NCBI GenBank assembly: GCA_945905835.1
Contig: CAMDQJ010000009.1
Coordinates: 1 to 58,327, forward strand
Direction: 5' to 3'
DNA from: Asaia bogorensis
Lineage (GTDB): Bacteria; Pseudomonadota; Alphaproteobacteria; Reyranellales; Reyranellaceae
Length of the DNA: 58,327 nt
Below, piece by piece: positions 45,713 through 55,789 of the stretch; the stretch's first letter is position 1, and every line of letters begins with the position of its first letter. Under the pieces are notes generated by a model. The model was not told the origin of the DNA and ran no database searches. It saw only the letters and a program-made list of their open reading frames with translations. The translations under genes and the position numbers were made by a program.

Positions 45713-46381
45713 TTACTTGAGCTCGTAGGCGTCGATCAGCCAGGGCTCGTGCTTGGCCTCATCGCACCACGCCTTCGTCGCCGGATAGGCGAGCACCGCC
45801 GTGCAATAGGCGTCCGCATCAGTCTCGAGCGATACGCCGTAGGTGCGAAGCCGCGTCACCACCGGCGCGTACATGGCGTCGGCGGCGCCGAAGGTACCGA
45901 ACAGGAAGCCCTCGTCCTTGGCCGAGGCGCCGGCGAAGCGCTTGCGGCAGTCGCGCCACAGGCCGGTAATGCGCTCGATGTCGGCGCGCACCGCCGGCGC
46001 CATGCCCTTGCCGGGATAGGAGGCACGGATGTTCATCGGCATGTTGTTGCGCAGGTCCATGAAGCCGGCATGCATTTCCGCCGAAATCGCCCTGGCATGG
46101 GCGCGCGCCGCGGCGGCGTCCGGCCACAACAGCGCCTCGGGCTTCAGCTCATTGAGATATTCGGCGATCGCCAGCGATTCCCAGACCGCCAGGCCCTTGT
46201 CGACCAGCACCGGCACGCGGCCGGACGGCGAATGGCGCCGGATCGCCGCCTGGGTTTCCGGGCGGTCGAGCGGCACCACGATCTCCTCGAAGTCGATTCC
46301 CGCGGCTTTGGCTAAAAGCCAGCCGCGCAGCGACCACGACGAGTAATTCTTGTTGCCGATGACCAAAGTGAAGTGGGCCAT
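45713..46381 (-). CDS. glutathione S-transferase family protein
   Basis: A 222-residue GST. The N-terminal thioredoxin-like domain reads LVIGNKNYSSWSLRGWLL, then the glutathione-binding SGRVPVLVDKGLAVWESLAIAEYL, and the helical C-terminal domain ends AWCDEAKHEPWLIDAY. The serine of NYSSWSLRGW is the probable thiol-activating residue. The class cannot be named with confidence. ATG at 46381 (MAHFTLVIGNKNY) is chosen over an in-frame extension upstream. It lies 16 bases after the sulfatase gene. Confidence 0.9.
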   Translation of the reverse strand: MAHFTLVIGNKNYSSWSLRGWLLAKAAGIDFEEIVVPLDRPETQAAIRRHSPSGRVPVLVDKGLAVWESLAIAEYLNELKPEALLWPDAAAARAHARAISAEMHAGFMDLRNNMPMNIRASYPGKGMAPAVRADIERITGLWRDCRKRFAGASAKDEGFLFGTFGAADAMYAPVVTRLRTYGVSLETDADAYCTAVLAYPATKAWCDEAKHEPWLIDAYELK

Positions 46382-46477
46382 ACGCTCTCCCTCATCGCCC
46401 TTTACGGGCCCCTCTAGCGCTTGCCAGCGCCTCATATTGGCCGGCAATGTTAACCGTTGTCTTACACAAATGTGAGC

Positions 46478-47887
46478 ATGGCCATGTCGTTGCCGTTCGT
46501 CGACCGTTCTTCGTCCTCCCTGCCGGTGCAGGTCGTCAGCCAAGCCAAGTGGCGGGGATGGCTAAAAAAGCAGAGTGCGGCCCGCCGTGGCTGGATCGAA
46601 TCACTCGGCACCGCAGGCAAAGCCGGCGACCTGGTGGTGCTGCCCGGCCGCGACGGCAAGGCAGGCGGCGCCGTGCTGGTCGTGTCCGCGACGCCGACGC
46701 TGTGGGATTACGGGTCGCTTGCCACGCGCCTGCCCGCCGGCACCTGGCGGATCGTCTCTGACACCGCGCCGGTGTCGCCGACCGATGCAGCTGTCGCCAT
46801 CGGTCTCGGGACCTGGCGCTTCGAACGCTACAAGGCCCGCAAGGCCAAGCCGGGTGCCCGGCTGCTGTGGCCGCAGGGCGCCGACAAGGCGCGGGCGACG
46901 GCGATGATCGAAGCGATCTTCATGGCGCGCGATCTGATAACCACGCCGTCATCCGACATGGGACCTGCCGAACTCGCGGCGGCGGCCCAGGCGCTTGCCA
47001 AAACACATAAAGCCAAGTTCAGCGTCATCGTCGGCGACGATCTCTTGAAGAAGAACTATCCGATGGTCCATGCCGTCGGCCGCGCCAGCACGCGTGCGCC
47101 GCGCCTCATCGACCTCGTCTGGGGCAGGGAAAGCGATCCCAAGGTGACGCTGGTCGGCAAGGGCGTGTGCTTCGACACCGGCGGCCTCGATCTCAAGGCC
47201 GCAGCCGGCATGCTCAACATGAAGAAGGACATGGGCGGGGCGGCGACGGTGCTCGCGGTCGCCGCGATGGTCATGGCCTGCGGCCTGCGCGTGCGGCTGC
47301 GCGTGCTGGTGCCGGCGGTCGAGAACAGCGTCTCGGGCAACGCTTTCCGGCCGCTCGACGTCGTGCCGACACGCAAGGGCATCAGCGTCGAGATCGGCAA
47401 CACCGACGCTGAGGGCCGCCTGATCCTGTGCGATGCCCTGCACGAGGGCGCCACCGAGAAGCCGGCGATGATGGTCGATTGTGCGACGCTGACGGGTGCC
47501 GCCCGCGTGGCGTTGGGCCCCGACCTGCCGGCCCTGTTCTGCAACGACGACGCACTTGCCGATGCGCTGCTGGCGGCGGGCCGGCGGGTCGCCGATCCGT
47601 TGTGGCGCATGCCGCTGTTCGCCGGATACCGCCGTATGCTCGACAGCAAGGTGGCCGACATCAACAACGCGCCGGGCGTGCCCTTCGCCGGCTCCATCAC
47701 GGCCGCGCTCTACCTGAAGGAATTCGTTCCCGACTCGGTGCCGTGGGCCCATATCGACATGATGGCGTGGAACAACACCGCCAAGCCGGGCCGGCCCGAA
47801 GGCGGCGAGGCACAGGCGGCGCGCGCCATCTTTACGACGATAGAAGGCCTATTGGGCGAACCGCAATTGACCGCGCGTAAGAGCTGA
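46478..47887 (+). CDS. leucyl aminopeptidase, M17 family
   Basis: A 469-residue zinc aminopeptidase, cytoplasmic, that removes N-terminal amino acids from peptides. The catalytic domain has VGKGVCFDTGGLDLKAA, the M17 signature NTDAEGRLI near residue 300, and WAHIDMMAWN near the C-terminus. The N-terminal domain is shorter and less conserved. ATG at 46478 follows a TTG at 46457 in the same frame; ATG is preferred. It is convergent with the glycosyltransferase gene, overlapping it by 56 bases, and divergent from the GST gene. Confidence 0.92.
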   Translation: MAMSLPFVDRSSSSLPVQVVSQAKWRGWLKKQSAARRGWIESLGTAGKAGDLVVLPGRDGKAGGAVLVVSATPTLWDYGSLATRLPAGTWRIVSDTAPVSPTDAAVAIGLGTWRFERYKARKAKPGARLLWPQGADKARATAMIEAIFMARDLITTPSSDMGPAELAAAAQALAKTHKAKFSVIVGDDLLKKNYPMVHAVGRASTRAPRLIDLVWGRESDPKVTLVGKGVCFDTGGLDLKAAAGMLNMKKDMGGAATVLAVAAMVMACGLRVRLRVLVPAVENSVSGNAFRPLDVVPTRKGISVEIGNTDAEGRLILCDALHEGATEKPAMMVDCATLTGAARVALGPDLPALFCNDDALADALLAAGRRVADPLWRMPLFAGYRRMLDSKVADINNAPGVPFAGSITAALYLKEFVPDSVPWAHIDMMAWNNTAKPGRPEGGEAQAARAIFTTIEGLLGEPQLTARKS

Positions 47888-49040
47888 GGTCGGCAACCAG
47901 CCGGTCGACCAGCGGCGGCAGCAATGGCCGTTGCGGCAGGCGCTTGGCGGTGCAGATGCGGTCGACGATGTCGGGCGTGACGCGCATGTAGTTGCTGGGA
48001 TACTCGCTCATCATCGATTCGCGCCAATGGCGGAAATGCGGATACTCGATCGGCACCAGCAGCGGGATGCCGTGCTCAACGAAAGCCGCCGCCGTGCCGC
48101 TCTTGCCGACCAGGGCAATCGGCGTCGTGGCGACGCCGAGATCGAGGCAATTGAGGAATTGCGAGATGCGCAGTGTCGTCGTCGGCCCGAGGTCGACCAA
48201 GCCGAACTGCTCGCCGTAGGTCTTGTGCCACCTCGCCCCTTCGGAGCGATTGCCCATGATGCCGATGCTGGCGATCAGCGGCCGCTTGCCCTTACGCCGC
48301 GCTACGGCTTCGAAGGACGGCAGCAGCCGCGGCAGTTCCAGGCCGTCATAGAGGCTGCCGAACAGACCGATCAGGAAGAAGTCCTTGAGCCCGTCGGGGC
48401 CCACGGCGGCACCGGCGCGGGCCAGCGCCTGCGGCAGCCACGCACGGGCGTCGGTTTGCTGGACCGGCACGTTGCCGCAATGAGGCACGATCACGGTCTT
48501 GATGTCGTAGGACTCGAGCATGTGGCAATAGACCGGGTTGGTCGAATAGAGCTTTATCGGCCGCAGATCGTGCACCAGCATCTGGACGAGGCGGCGTTGC
48601 GTGAAGCCGACCAGCCGGGTCCAGAACCCGTCCGTCTCTTGGTCGCCGATCCAGGTCTCGTGGAACAAGATCGAGGCCGTCATGCCCTGGATCATTTCCG
48701 GCAACTCGACGAGGGCGCGTGAAACGACGCCGCGAAGATCGAATTGATAGGGCGAGAAGGCGAACATCGCGTGCCGTCCGCCGACTTCCTGCATGAAGCG
48801 GCGGCCTTGCGCGGCGCGTTCCAGGAACGGCAGGCGGACCGAAAGCCGCAGCGTTTCGATTTCGACGCCGTCGTCGCTCTGGCGCTCGCGTCACGAATCT
48901 TCCTTCAGCGCCTGGTCGGCCAGGGCGAGGATGGCGGCGGGAATGCCGCGCTTGATCAGGGCGGCAGCGAGCCGGCGCGAATGATCGCCGATGCCGTCGC
49001 GCATCGGCTCGAGCCCGCCCACAACGATGACTAGCGACAT
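47832..49040 (-). pseudogene. GT4-like glycosyltransferase gene interrupted by a stop codon at codon 50
   Basis: Two parts of one gene lie in the same frame. The first (49040-48894) reads MSLVIVVGGLEPMRDGIGDH, then SRRLAAALIKRGIPAA and ends ALADQALKEDS before a TGA. The second continues without a frame change (DDGVEIETLRLSVRLPFLER) to the normal C-terminus with TTTLRISQFLNCLDLGVATT and EHGIPLLVPIEYPHF. The start resembles GT4-type proteins (MxDGIGDHSRRLA). A single base change (CGA to TGA, or similar) explains the break. An internal start at 48794 could give a 320-residue fragment, but without the N-terminal donor domain it is unlikely to work. Confidence 0.75.
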
Positions 49041-49045
49041 GCCAC

Positions 49046-49981
49046 TCAATATCCGGATTTCGGATCGACCCGATGAATAAGGGGTTGGCCGCTGCGCAGC
49101 CGCTCAATATTTTCTATCACACCCGGCGATGCCGTGCGCGGGTTGGTTGCGCCGGCAATGTGCGGCGTGACGCGTACCTTGGGATGCCGCCAGTAAGCGT
49201 GGCCGGCCGGCAGCGGCTCTTCGTTGAAGACGTCGAGCGTCGCACCGGCAAGGTGCCCTGACTCGAGTGCTGCGAGCAAGTCGTCGTCCACCACATGCCC
49301 GCCGCGCGCGATATTGATGAAATAGGCGCCGGCCGGCAGTGCTGCGAAGGCTTCTGAGTTGAGCAGGCCGCGGGTTTGCCGCGTGAGCGGCAGGACATTG
49401 ATCAGAATATCGCTGCGCGCCAGGAACGGCTTCAGGCCGTAAGCTTCATGAAAGGTTTCGACATCCGGGATCGATTTCTTTGTCCGGCTCCAGCCGGCGG
49501 TAGGAAATCCGAGCCGGGCGAACTTGCCGGCGATGTCCTGGCCGATCGTGCCGAGGCCCATGACGCCGATGCGCCGGTGAATCGTGTCGATGAAATCCTC
49601 GGGCTTCCAGGCGGCGGTCTTCTGGCTGGCGGCGTACTTGTCGATGTCGCGATGGTGGCGCAGCGCCCAGTAGAGCGCGTACTCGCTCATCTGGCCGACC
49701 AGGCCGTCGTCCATGATCCGCGTGATCGGCACGCCGGCCGGCAGCTGGTCGTCGGCCAGCAGATGATCGACGCCCATGCCCAGCGAGACGATCATCTTGG
49801 CGTTGGCGAACGAGCCGATAAGACCGCGCGGGGGCTTCCAGGCCAGCACGATCTCGATGTCGGCCGTGTTGCCCAGCGTATCGAGGGTGCGGAAATCGAC
49901 CGGGCCGAAGGCGGCCTCCAGGACGGCCTTCCACTGCAGACCGTCGGTGTCGCGACTGAGATAGGCGATGGCGCCTGCCAT
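49046..49981 (-). CDS. D-2-hydroxyacid dehydrogenase, GhrA-type glyoxylate/hydroxypyruvate reductase
   Basis: A 311-residue NAD(P)H-dependent dehydrogenase. The Rossmann motif GVMGLGTIGQDIAGKF is near residue 147, and the catalytic triad is in FINIARGGHVVDDDLL (Arg), DVFNEEPLP (Glu) and VTPHIAGATNPRTA (His). The overall length and the absence of a regulatory domain fit GhrA, which reduces glyoxylate and hydroxypyruvate. ATG at 49981 gives MAGAIAYLSRD. It lies 5 bases upstream of the glycosyltransferase pseudogene and 60 bases from the divergent-side ABC genes (same strand). Confidence 0.9.
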   Translation of the reverse strand: MAGAIAYLSRDTDGLQWKAVLEAAFGPVDFRTLDTLGNTADIEIVLAWKPPRGLIGSFANAKMIVSLGMGVDHLLADDQLPAGVPITRIMDDGLVGQMSEYALYWALRHHRDIDKYAASQKTAAWKPEDFIDTIHRRIGVMGLGTIGQDIAGKFARLGFPTAGWSRTKKSIPDVETFHEAYGLKPFLARSDILINVLPLTRQTRGLLNSEAFAALPAGAYFINIARGGHVVDDDLLAALESGHLAGATLDVFNEEPLPAGHAYWRHPKVRVTPHIAGATNPRTASPGVIENIERLRSGQPLIHRVDPKSGY

Positions 49982-50055
49982 TGAACCCTCGTTTTGCCAT
50001 AGCGAAGCGGCATGCTTTTAGACACAAACTCCGGCAAAGGCGAGCGGTGGGCGGC

Positions 50056-51690
50056 CTAGGAGGCGACGACACCCGCATCGGCGCCGATGGCGTCGAGATT
50101 GAAGGCGGCGGCGATCAGGGCCTTGGTATAGGGCGTCTGCGGCGTCTCGAAGATCTGCCGCGCCGGCCCGCGCTCGACCACCTTGCCGTGGCGCAGCACG
50201 ACGACCTCGTCGGCCAGCGCGCGCACGACCCTGAGGTCGTGACTGATGAAGAGATAGGCCAGCCGGTGGCGCGCCTGCAGGTCGCGCAGCAGGTCGACGA
50301 TCTGCGCCTGCACGCTCATGTCGAGCGCCGAGGTCGGCTCGTCGAGCACCATGAAGCGCGGCTTCAGCACCAGGGCGCGCGCGATGGCGATGCGCTGGCG
50401 CTGGCCGCCCGAGAATTCGTGCGGATAGCGGTCGCGCATGGAGGGTTCGAGGCCGACCTCCTCGAGTGCCTGGTCGATCATTTTTAGCCGCTCTGCTTCC
50501 GTGCCGATCTTGTGGACCTCCAGCCCCTCGCCGACGATCTGGCTGACCGACATGCGCGGGCTGAGCGAGCTGAAGGGATCCTGGAAGACGATCTGCATCT
50601 GGCGGCGCAGCGGCCGCAGCTCGCGCTGGCTGAGCGCCTGCAGATCCTGGCCGTCGAATTCTATGCCGCCCTGGCTGCGTTCGAGCCGCAGCAGCGCGAG
50701 GCCCAGGGTCGTCTTGCCCGAGCCCGATTCGCCCACGAGGCCAATCGTGTGGCCTTCGCGGATGGCGATGCTGACACCGTCGACCGCCTTCACGTAGCCG
50801 ACGGTGCGGCGCAGCACGCCGCGCTTGATCGGGAAATGCACCTTCATGTCGTTTATCTGCACGATGACCGGCGCGGCGGGATCGCGGGGCGCCGGCTGGC
50901 CCTTGGGCTCGGCCGACAGCAGGTGACGCGTGTAGGCGTGCTTTGGACGATCGAACACATCGCCGACCGGACCCTGCTCGACGATCTCGCCCTTGGTCAT
51001 GACGCAGACGCGGTCGGCCATCTTGCGCACGATGCCGAGGTCATGGGTGATGAACAGCAGCGCCATGCCGTAGCGCGCCTGCAGGTTCTTCAGGAGCTTC
51101 AGGATCTGCGCCTGGATGGTGACGTCGAGCGCCGTCGTCGGCTCGTCGGCGATCAGCAGGTCGGGCTCGTTGGCCAATGCCATGGCGATCATGACGCGCT
51201 GGCGCTGGCCGCCCGAGAGCTGGTGCGGATAGGCGTCGAGGCGTTGCGCGGCATCGGGAATGCCGACCTGGTCGAGAAGCTCGAGCGTGCGCCGCCGCGC
51301 TGAATCGCGCGTCAGGCCCTTGTGCAGGAACAGCACCTCGTTGACCTGTCGCTCGATCGTGTGCAGCGGATTGAGCGAGGTCATCGGCTCCTGGAAGATC
51401 ATCGACACGCGATTGCCGCGCACCTTCAAAAGCTCGCCGGCCGGCGCGCCGATCAGCTCGCGGCCCTGGAAGCGGATGCTGCCGGTAGGATGCTTGGCCA
51501 TCGGATAGGGCAGGAGCTGCAGCACCGACAGCGCCGTCACCGACTTGCCGGAACCCGATTCGCCCACCACCGCCAGGGTCTCGCCGCGGCGGATATCGAA
51601 ACTCGCGCCCTTCACGGCGATCACGGTGTTGGGGCCGTTGCCGAAGGTCACGCCGAGATCGCGGACTTCAAGGAGAGCCGGCTCGCTCAT
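50056..51690 (-). CDS. yejF: ABC transporter ATP-binding protein YejF (double-ATPase)
   Basis: A 544-residue protein with two nucleotide-binding domains of the oligopeptide/dipeptide type. Domain 1 (residues 1-260) has Walker [13 protein letters not shown], signature LSGGQRQRV and Walker [13 protein letters not shown]; domain 2 (about 275-540) has [30 protein letters not shown] and [12 protein letters not shown]. The fused arrangement and neighbours identify YejF of the YejABEF importer, which takes up peptides such as microcin C. The ATG overlaps the yejE stop as ATGA. Energy-coupling part; it stands last in the operon. Confidence 0.92.
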   Translation of the reverse strand: MSEPALLEVRDLGVTFGNGPNTVIAVKGASFDIRRGETLAVVGESGSGKSVTALSVLQLLPYPMAKHPTGSIRFQGRELIGAPAGELLKVRGNRVSMIFQEPMTSLNPLHTIERQVNEVLFLHKGLTRDSARRRTLELLDQVGIPDAAQRLDAYPHQLSGGQRQRVMIAMALANEPDLLIADEPTTALDVTIQAQILKLLKNLQARYGMALLFITHDLGIVRKMADRVCVMTKGEIVEQGPVGDVFDRPKHAYTRHLLSAEPKGQPAPRDPAAPVIVQINDMKVHFPIKRGVLRRTVGYVKAVDGVSIAIREGHTIGLVGESGSGKTTLGLALLRLERSQGGIEFDGQDLQALSQRELRPLRRQMQIVFQDPFSSLSPRMSVSQIVGEGLEVHKIGTEAERLKMIDQALEEVGLEPSMRDRYPHEFSGGQRQRIAIARALVLKPRFMVLDEPTSALDMSVQAQIVDLLRDLQARHRLAYLFISHDLRVVRALADEVVVLRHGKVVERGPARQIFETPQTPYTKALIAAAFNLDAIGADAGVVAS

Positions 51691-52706
51691 GCCATCACCT
51701 TGCGCGGATTGAAGGCGTCGCGCACCGCCTCGCCGATGAACACCAGCAGCGACAGCATCAGGGCGATGACGACGAAGGCGGTGAAGGCAAGCCACGGCGC
51801 GTTGAGGTTGTTCTTGCCCTGCAGCACCAGTTCGCCGAGCGACGGCGATCCCGGCGGCAGGCCGAAGCCCAGGAAGTCGAGCGCCGTCAAAGTCGTGACG
51901 GAGCCGGCCAGGATGAAGGGCAGGAAGGTGAGGGCGGCGGTCATGGCGTTGGGCAGGATGTGCCGGAACATGATGCGCGCGTCCAGCATGCCGAGTGCGC
52001 GGGCCGCCCGGACATAATCGAAATTCCGCCCGCGCAGAAATTCCGCCCGCACCACGCCGACCAGCGACATCCAGCTGAACAGCAGCATGATGGACAGCAG
52101 CACCCAGAAGCCGGGCTGGATGAAGCTCGCCAGGATGATCAGCAGATAGAGTGTTGGCATGCTCGACCAGATCTCGAGGAAGCGCTGGAACGAAAGGTCG
52201 ACCCAGCCGCCGAAATAGCCCTGAACCGCTCCGGCGGCGATGCCGACGATCGAGCTCAGGATCGTCAGCACGAGGCCGAACAGCACGGAAATGCGAAAGC
52301 CGTAGATCAGGCGGGCCATCACGTCGCGGGCCTGATCGTCGGTTCCCAGCAGATGGCGCAGCGACGGCGTCAGCAGGGAGCTGCGGCCCTCGCCCTTGAT
52401 GATGGTGTCGTAGCGATAGGGGATCGGCGGCCACACCATCCAGCCCTTGGTCTCAATCAGCTTCACGACCTCGGCATCGGAATAGACGGTGTTGGTCGGA
52501 AGATCGCCGCCGAACGTCGTCTCGGCGTAGTCGCGGAACACCGGCGAGTAGAAGCCGCCACCGTAGTAGACGAGGATCGGCCGGTTGTTGGCCAGCAGCT
52601 CGGCGAACAGCGAGATGAAGAACATAGCGCCGAACACGACCAGAGAGACCATGCCGCGCCGGCTGGCGCGGAAATGGGCGAGGCGGCGACGATTGATGGG
52701 AGTCAT
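51687..52706 (-). CDS. yejE: ABC transporter permease YejE
   Basis: A 339-residue inner-membrane permease of the OppC type. About six helices are visible; the EAA-loop segment AARALGMLDARIMFRHILPNAM, which contacts the ATPase, is near residue 245. The long periplasmic part (residues 40-135, with PPIPYRYDTIIKGEGR) is characteristic for YejE. The ATG at 52706 shares one base with the yejB stop (TGATG). Together with YejB it forms the membrane channel for oligopeptides delivered by YejA. Confidence 0.92.
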   Translation of the reverse strand: MTPINRRRLAHFRASRRGMVSLVVFGAMFFISLFAELLANNRPILVYYGGGFYSPVFRDYAETTFGGDLPTNTVYSDAEVVKLIETKGWMVWPPIPYRYDTIIKGEGRSSLLTPSLRHLLGTDDQARDVMARLIYGFRISVLFGLVLTILSSIVGIAAGAVQGYFGGWVDLSFQRFLEIWSSMPTLYLLIILASFIQPGFWVLLSIMLLFSWMSLVGVVRAEFLRGRNFDYVRAARALGMLDARIMFRHILPNAMTAALTFLPFILAGSVTTLTALDFLGFGLPPGSPSLGELVLQGKNNLNAPWLAFTAFVVIALMLSLLVFIGEAVRDAFNPRKVMA

Positions 52707-53803
52707 CAGCCGCGCGACTCGAAGTCGATGCGCGGATCGACGAAAGTGTACATGAGGTCGCCGACGATGCCCATGACTAGCCCGATCATGCCGAAGAAGT
52801 AGAGTGTGCCGAACATCACCGGATAGTCGCGGTTGATCGCGGCCTCGAAGCCGAGCAGGCCGATGCCGTCGAGAGAGAAGATCACCTCGATCAGCAGGGC
52901 GCCGGCGAACAGCACATGGATGAAGGCGCCGGGGATGCCGGCGATGACGATCAGCATGGCGTTGCGGAAGACGTGACCGTAGAGCACGCGCGGCTCGCTC
53001 AAGCCCTTGGCGCGCGCCGTCATGACGTATTGCTTGCCGATTTCCTCGAGGAAGGAGTTCTTGGTCAGGAACGTCAGGCTGGCGAAGCCGCCGATCGTCA
53101 TGGCGACGATGGGCAGCGCCATGTGCCAGAAGTAGTCGACGACCTTGCCCATGGTGGAGAAGCTGCTCCAGTCGTCGGACACCAGGCCGCGCAGCGGGAA
53201 CCACTTGAAGTAGCTGCCGCCGGCGAACACCACGATCAGCAGCAGGGCGAACAGGAAGCCGGGGATGGCGTTCAGGATGATCAGCACGGTCGAGGTCGAA
53301 ATGTCGAAGCGCGCGCCGTCGCGCACCGCCTTGGCGATGCCGAGCGGTATCGACACGAAGTAGATCAGCAGCGTCGTCCACAGTCCGATCGACAGCGAGA
53401 CCGGTATCTTGTCCATCACCAGGTCGACGACCCTGCGGTTGCGAAAGAAGCTCTCGCCGAAATCGAAGACCAGGTAGCTCTTCATCATCAGCAGGAAGCG
53501 CTCGTAGATCGGCTTGTCGAAGCCGTACATGCGCTCGATGCGCTGGACCAGCTCCTTGGGCAGCCCGCGCGCGCCGCGATAGGCGCCGCTGCCGCCCTCG
53601 GTATTTTGCTGGCGCAGCATCTCGCCGCCCGAGGCGCTGCCCGAGAAGCGCTCGGTGGCGCCGACGGCGGTGCCCTCGATGCGGGCGATCATCTGCTCGA
53701 CCGGGCCGCCGGGGGCAGCCTGCACGATGAAGAAGTTCAGCACCATGATGCCGAACAGCGTCGGCACGACGAGGGCCAGCCGGCGCAGGATGTAGGCAAG
53801 CAT
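52706..53803 (-). CDS. yejB: ABC transporter permease YejB
   Basis: A 365-residue OppB-type permease. The first helix [23 protein letters not shown] is at the N-terminus; the EAA-like loop [22 protein letters not shown] is near residue 270; the family segment [12 protein letters not shown] ends the protein. The insert about residues 45-85 ([30 protein letters not shown]) is typical of YejB. ATG at 53803 begins MLAYILRRL; the in-frame extension upstream reads through the repeat region and is not coding. It is preceded by yejA at 67 bases. Confidence 0.92.
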   Translation of the reverse strand: MLAYILRRLALVVPTLFGIMVLNFFIVQAAPGGPVEQMIARIEGTAVGATERFSGSASGGEMLRQQNTEGGSGAYRGARGLPKELVQRIERMYGFDKPIYERFLLMMKSYLVFDFGESFFRNRRVVDLVMDKIPVSLSIGLWTTLLIYFVSIPLGIAKAVRDGARFDISTSTVLIILNAIPGFLFALLLIVVFAGGSYFKWFPLRGLVSDDWSSFSTMGKVVDYFWHMALPIVAMTIGGFASLTFLTKNSFLEEIGKQYVMTARAKGLSEPRVLYGHVFRNAMLIVIAGIPGAFIHVLFAGALLIEVIFSLDGIGLLGFEAAINRDYPVMFGTLYFFGMIGLVMGIVGDLMYTFVDPRIDFESRG

Positions 53804-53807
53804 CAGG

Positions 53808-53872
53808 CGGCGACCCCCTCCGGCCCTTCGGGCCACCTCCCCCGCACAGCGGGGGAGGTCGGGAGGGGGGTC
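53808..53872. repeat. interspersed GC-rich palindromic intergenic repeat, copy 2
   Basis: Between yejA and yejB are nested hairpins: CCTCCCCCGC-ACA-GCGGGGGAGG (perfect 10-bp stem), GGCCC-TTC-GGGCC beside it, and outer GACCCCCTCC / GGGAGGGGGGTC arms. The composition and core match copy 1 at 7713-7803. It lies inside an operon, so it may attenuate transcription or stabilise the yejA mRNA end, giving more binding protein than permease. Confidence 0.6.
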
Positions 53873-55709
53873 ACTTGTTCTCCCCGCGCTGCAGGGCCTT
53901 GTCCTTGGCTTCGTCGAGCCACCAGGTATCGAAGGCAAGCGGCGAGTATTTGGCGACCTTTTCCGGCCGCGAGAAACGGTTCCAGTAGGCCACCAGCTCC
54001 TTGCCGGAGCGGAACTGCGGGATGAGGAATTGATGCCACTGCAGCACGCGGTCGAGCGCTCGCGTACGCGTGATCAGGCTTTCGCGGTCCGGGGCGGAGA
54101 TGATCAGGTCGATGAGCTGGTCGATCGCGGCGTCCTTGATGCCCATGGTGTTGCGGCCGCCGGTCCGGTCGGCGGACTCCGAGCCCCAGAAGTCGCGCTG
54201 CTCGTTGCCCGGCGACAGCGACTGGCCCCACAGGTCGATGATCATGTCGAAATCGTAGCCATCGGTCCGCCGGCGGTACTGCGAGGTGTCGACGGTGCGT
54301 ACGGCGAGGTCGACGCCGATGCGCTCGAGGTTCTGCTTGAAGGGCAGTGCAATGCGTTCGAAGGAGGCGTCGCTCAGCAGCAGCTCGAAGGTGACCTTCT
54401 TGCCGGCCTTGTCGGTCATCTTGCCGTCCTTGATTTCCCAGCCCGCCTCCTTCAGGAGCCCGATCGCCTTGCGGGCCTGCTCGCGGGTGTTGCCCGAGCC
54501 GTCGGTGACCGGCGGGTTGTATTCGGCCGTGAAGACCTCGGTAGGGATCTTGCCGCGCAGCGGCTCGAGGATCTTCAGTTCGTCGGGTGAGGGCAGTCCC
54601 TTGGCCTCGAGCTCGGAATTGCCGAAGTACGAGCGCGTGCGCTTGTAGAAGCCGTAGCTCAGGTTCTTGTTCTGCCACTCGAAGTCGTACATCAGGCCGA
54701 TCGCCTCGCGCACGCGACGGTCCTTGAACATGTCGCGGCGCAGGTTGAAGACGAAGCCCTGCATCGGCTGCGTCATCTCGTGGGTGATCTCATCCTTCTT
54801 GATGCGGCCGTCCTTGACCGCCGGGATGTCGTAGCGCGTCACCCAGTTGCGCGCGGAATTCTCGCGCCGCACGTCGGTCTCGCCGGCCTTGAAGGCCTCG
54901 AACACGACCTCGGCGTCGCGGTAATACTCGTAGCGCAGGGTCTCGAAATTGTTGCGCCCGCGATTCATCCAGAGATCGCGGGCCCACCAGTCGGCAACGC
55001 GGCGATAGACGATGGAACGGCCGACATCGAAGCTGTCGACCTTGTAGGGTCCGCTCGACAACGCGACTTCCAACGAGACCTTGTCGAACTCGCGACCCGC
55101 CCACCACTTCGACGGCAGGATTGGCAGCTCGCTCACGATCAGCGGCAGCTCGTGATTGACGGTGTCGCGGAAGGTGAACTTCACCTTGCGGTCGCCGGTC
55201 TTCTCGGCCTTGAGCACGTCGGCATAGTAGGCCGCGTAGTGCGGCGGACCCTTGGCCTTCAGCGTCTCGAGACTGAAGATCACATCCTCGGCCGTGATCG
55301 CCGTGCCGTCGATCCACTTGGCCTGCGGCCGCAGATTGAAGGCGACCCACGAGCGGTCCTCGGGCCATTCGATTGTTTCGGCGATCAGGCCGTAGACGGT
55401 GAAAGCCTCGTCACGTGCATGCCAGCACAGGGATTCCCATAGCTGAGTGATGCCGGCGGCGGGCACGCCCTTCAGCACGAAGGGATGCAGTGAATCGAAG
55501 GTGCCCTGGGTGCCGAACTTGACGCTGCCGCCCTTGGGCGCGGCCGGATTGACGTAGTCGGGGGTCGTGGCGTTGGCCGGGTATTTTGGCTCGCCGTGCA
55601 TGGCCATGCCGTGGCTGACGATGATCTTGGGCTGGGCCCGCAGGATGGCCGGAGCCCCGACCCACAGAGCTGCACCGCCCGCTACAACGCCACGCCGTCC
55701 GATCCTCAT
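53871..55709 (-). CDS. yejA: extracellular solute-binding protein YejA (SBP_bac_5)
   Basis: A 612-residue periplasmic binding protein of the oligopeptide/nickel family (SBP_bac_5). The N-terminus [19 protein letters not shown] has a twin-arginine-like signal and cleavage near LRAQP. The binding domain shows NYVNPAAP-like segments, [20 protein letters not shown], and [21 protein letters not shown]. It delivers peptides to YejB/E. ATG at 55709 is preceded by GGGGAGCAGGCGGC. A perfect inverted repeat sits 23-46 bases upstream, overlapping a likely -10 region, so expression is probably controlled by a repressor. First gene of yejA-B-E-F. Confidence 0.92.
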   Translation of the reverse strand: MRIGRRGVVAGGAALWVGAPAILRAQPKIIVSHGMAMHGEPKYPANATTPDYVNPAAPKGGSVKFGTQGTFDSLHPFVLKGVPAAGITQLWESLCWHARDEAFTVYGLIAETIEWPEDRSWVAFNLRPQAKWIDGTAITAEDVIFSLETLKAKGPPHYAAYYADVLKAEKTGDRKVKFTFRDTVNHELPLIVSELPILPSKWWAGREFDKVSLEVALSSGPYKVDSFDVGRSIVYRRVADWWARDLWMNRGRNNFETLRYEYYRDAEVVFEAFKAGETDVRRENSARNWVTRYDIPAVKDGRIKKDEITHEMTQPMQGFVFNLRRDMFKDRRVREAIGLMYDFEWQNKNLSYGFYKRTRSYFGNSELEAKGLPSPDELKILEPLRGKIPTEVFTAEYNPPVTDGSGNTREQARKAIGLLKEAGWEIKDGKMTDKAGKKVTFELLLSDASFERIALPFKQNLERIGVDLAVRTVDTSQYRRRTDGYDFDMIIDLWGQSLSPGNEQRDFWGSESADRTGGRNTMGIKDAAIDQLIDLIISAPDRESLITRTRALDRVLQWHQFLIPQFRSGKELVAYWNRFSRPEKVAKYSPLAFDTWWLDEAKDKALQRGENK

Positions 55710-55731
55710 GCCGCCTGCTCCCCTGTGGCCC

Positions 55732-55755
55732 GCCTCACTTCATATATAGTGAGGC
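55732..55755 (-). promoter_or_regulatory. operator-like inverted repeat upstream of yejA
   Basis: GCCTCACT-TCATATAT-AGTGAGGC: 8-bp perfect arms with an 8-base AT-rich spacer, 23 bases before the yejA start codon. On the minus strand the spacer contains TATATATGA, which could be the -10 element, so a bound repressor would cover it. Confidence 0.55.
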
Positions 55756-55789
55756 AGAAAACGGCGCCATCGCGGCGGTGTTCCCGGGA

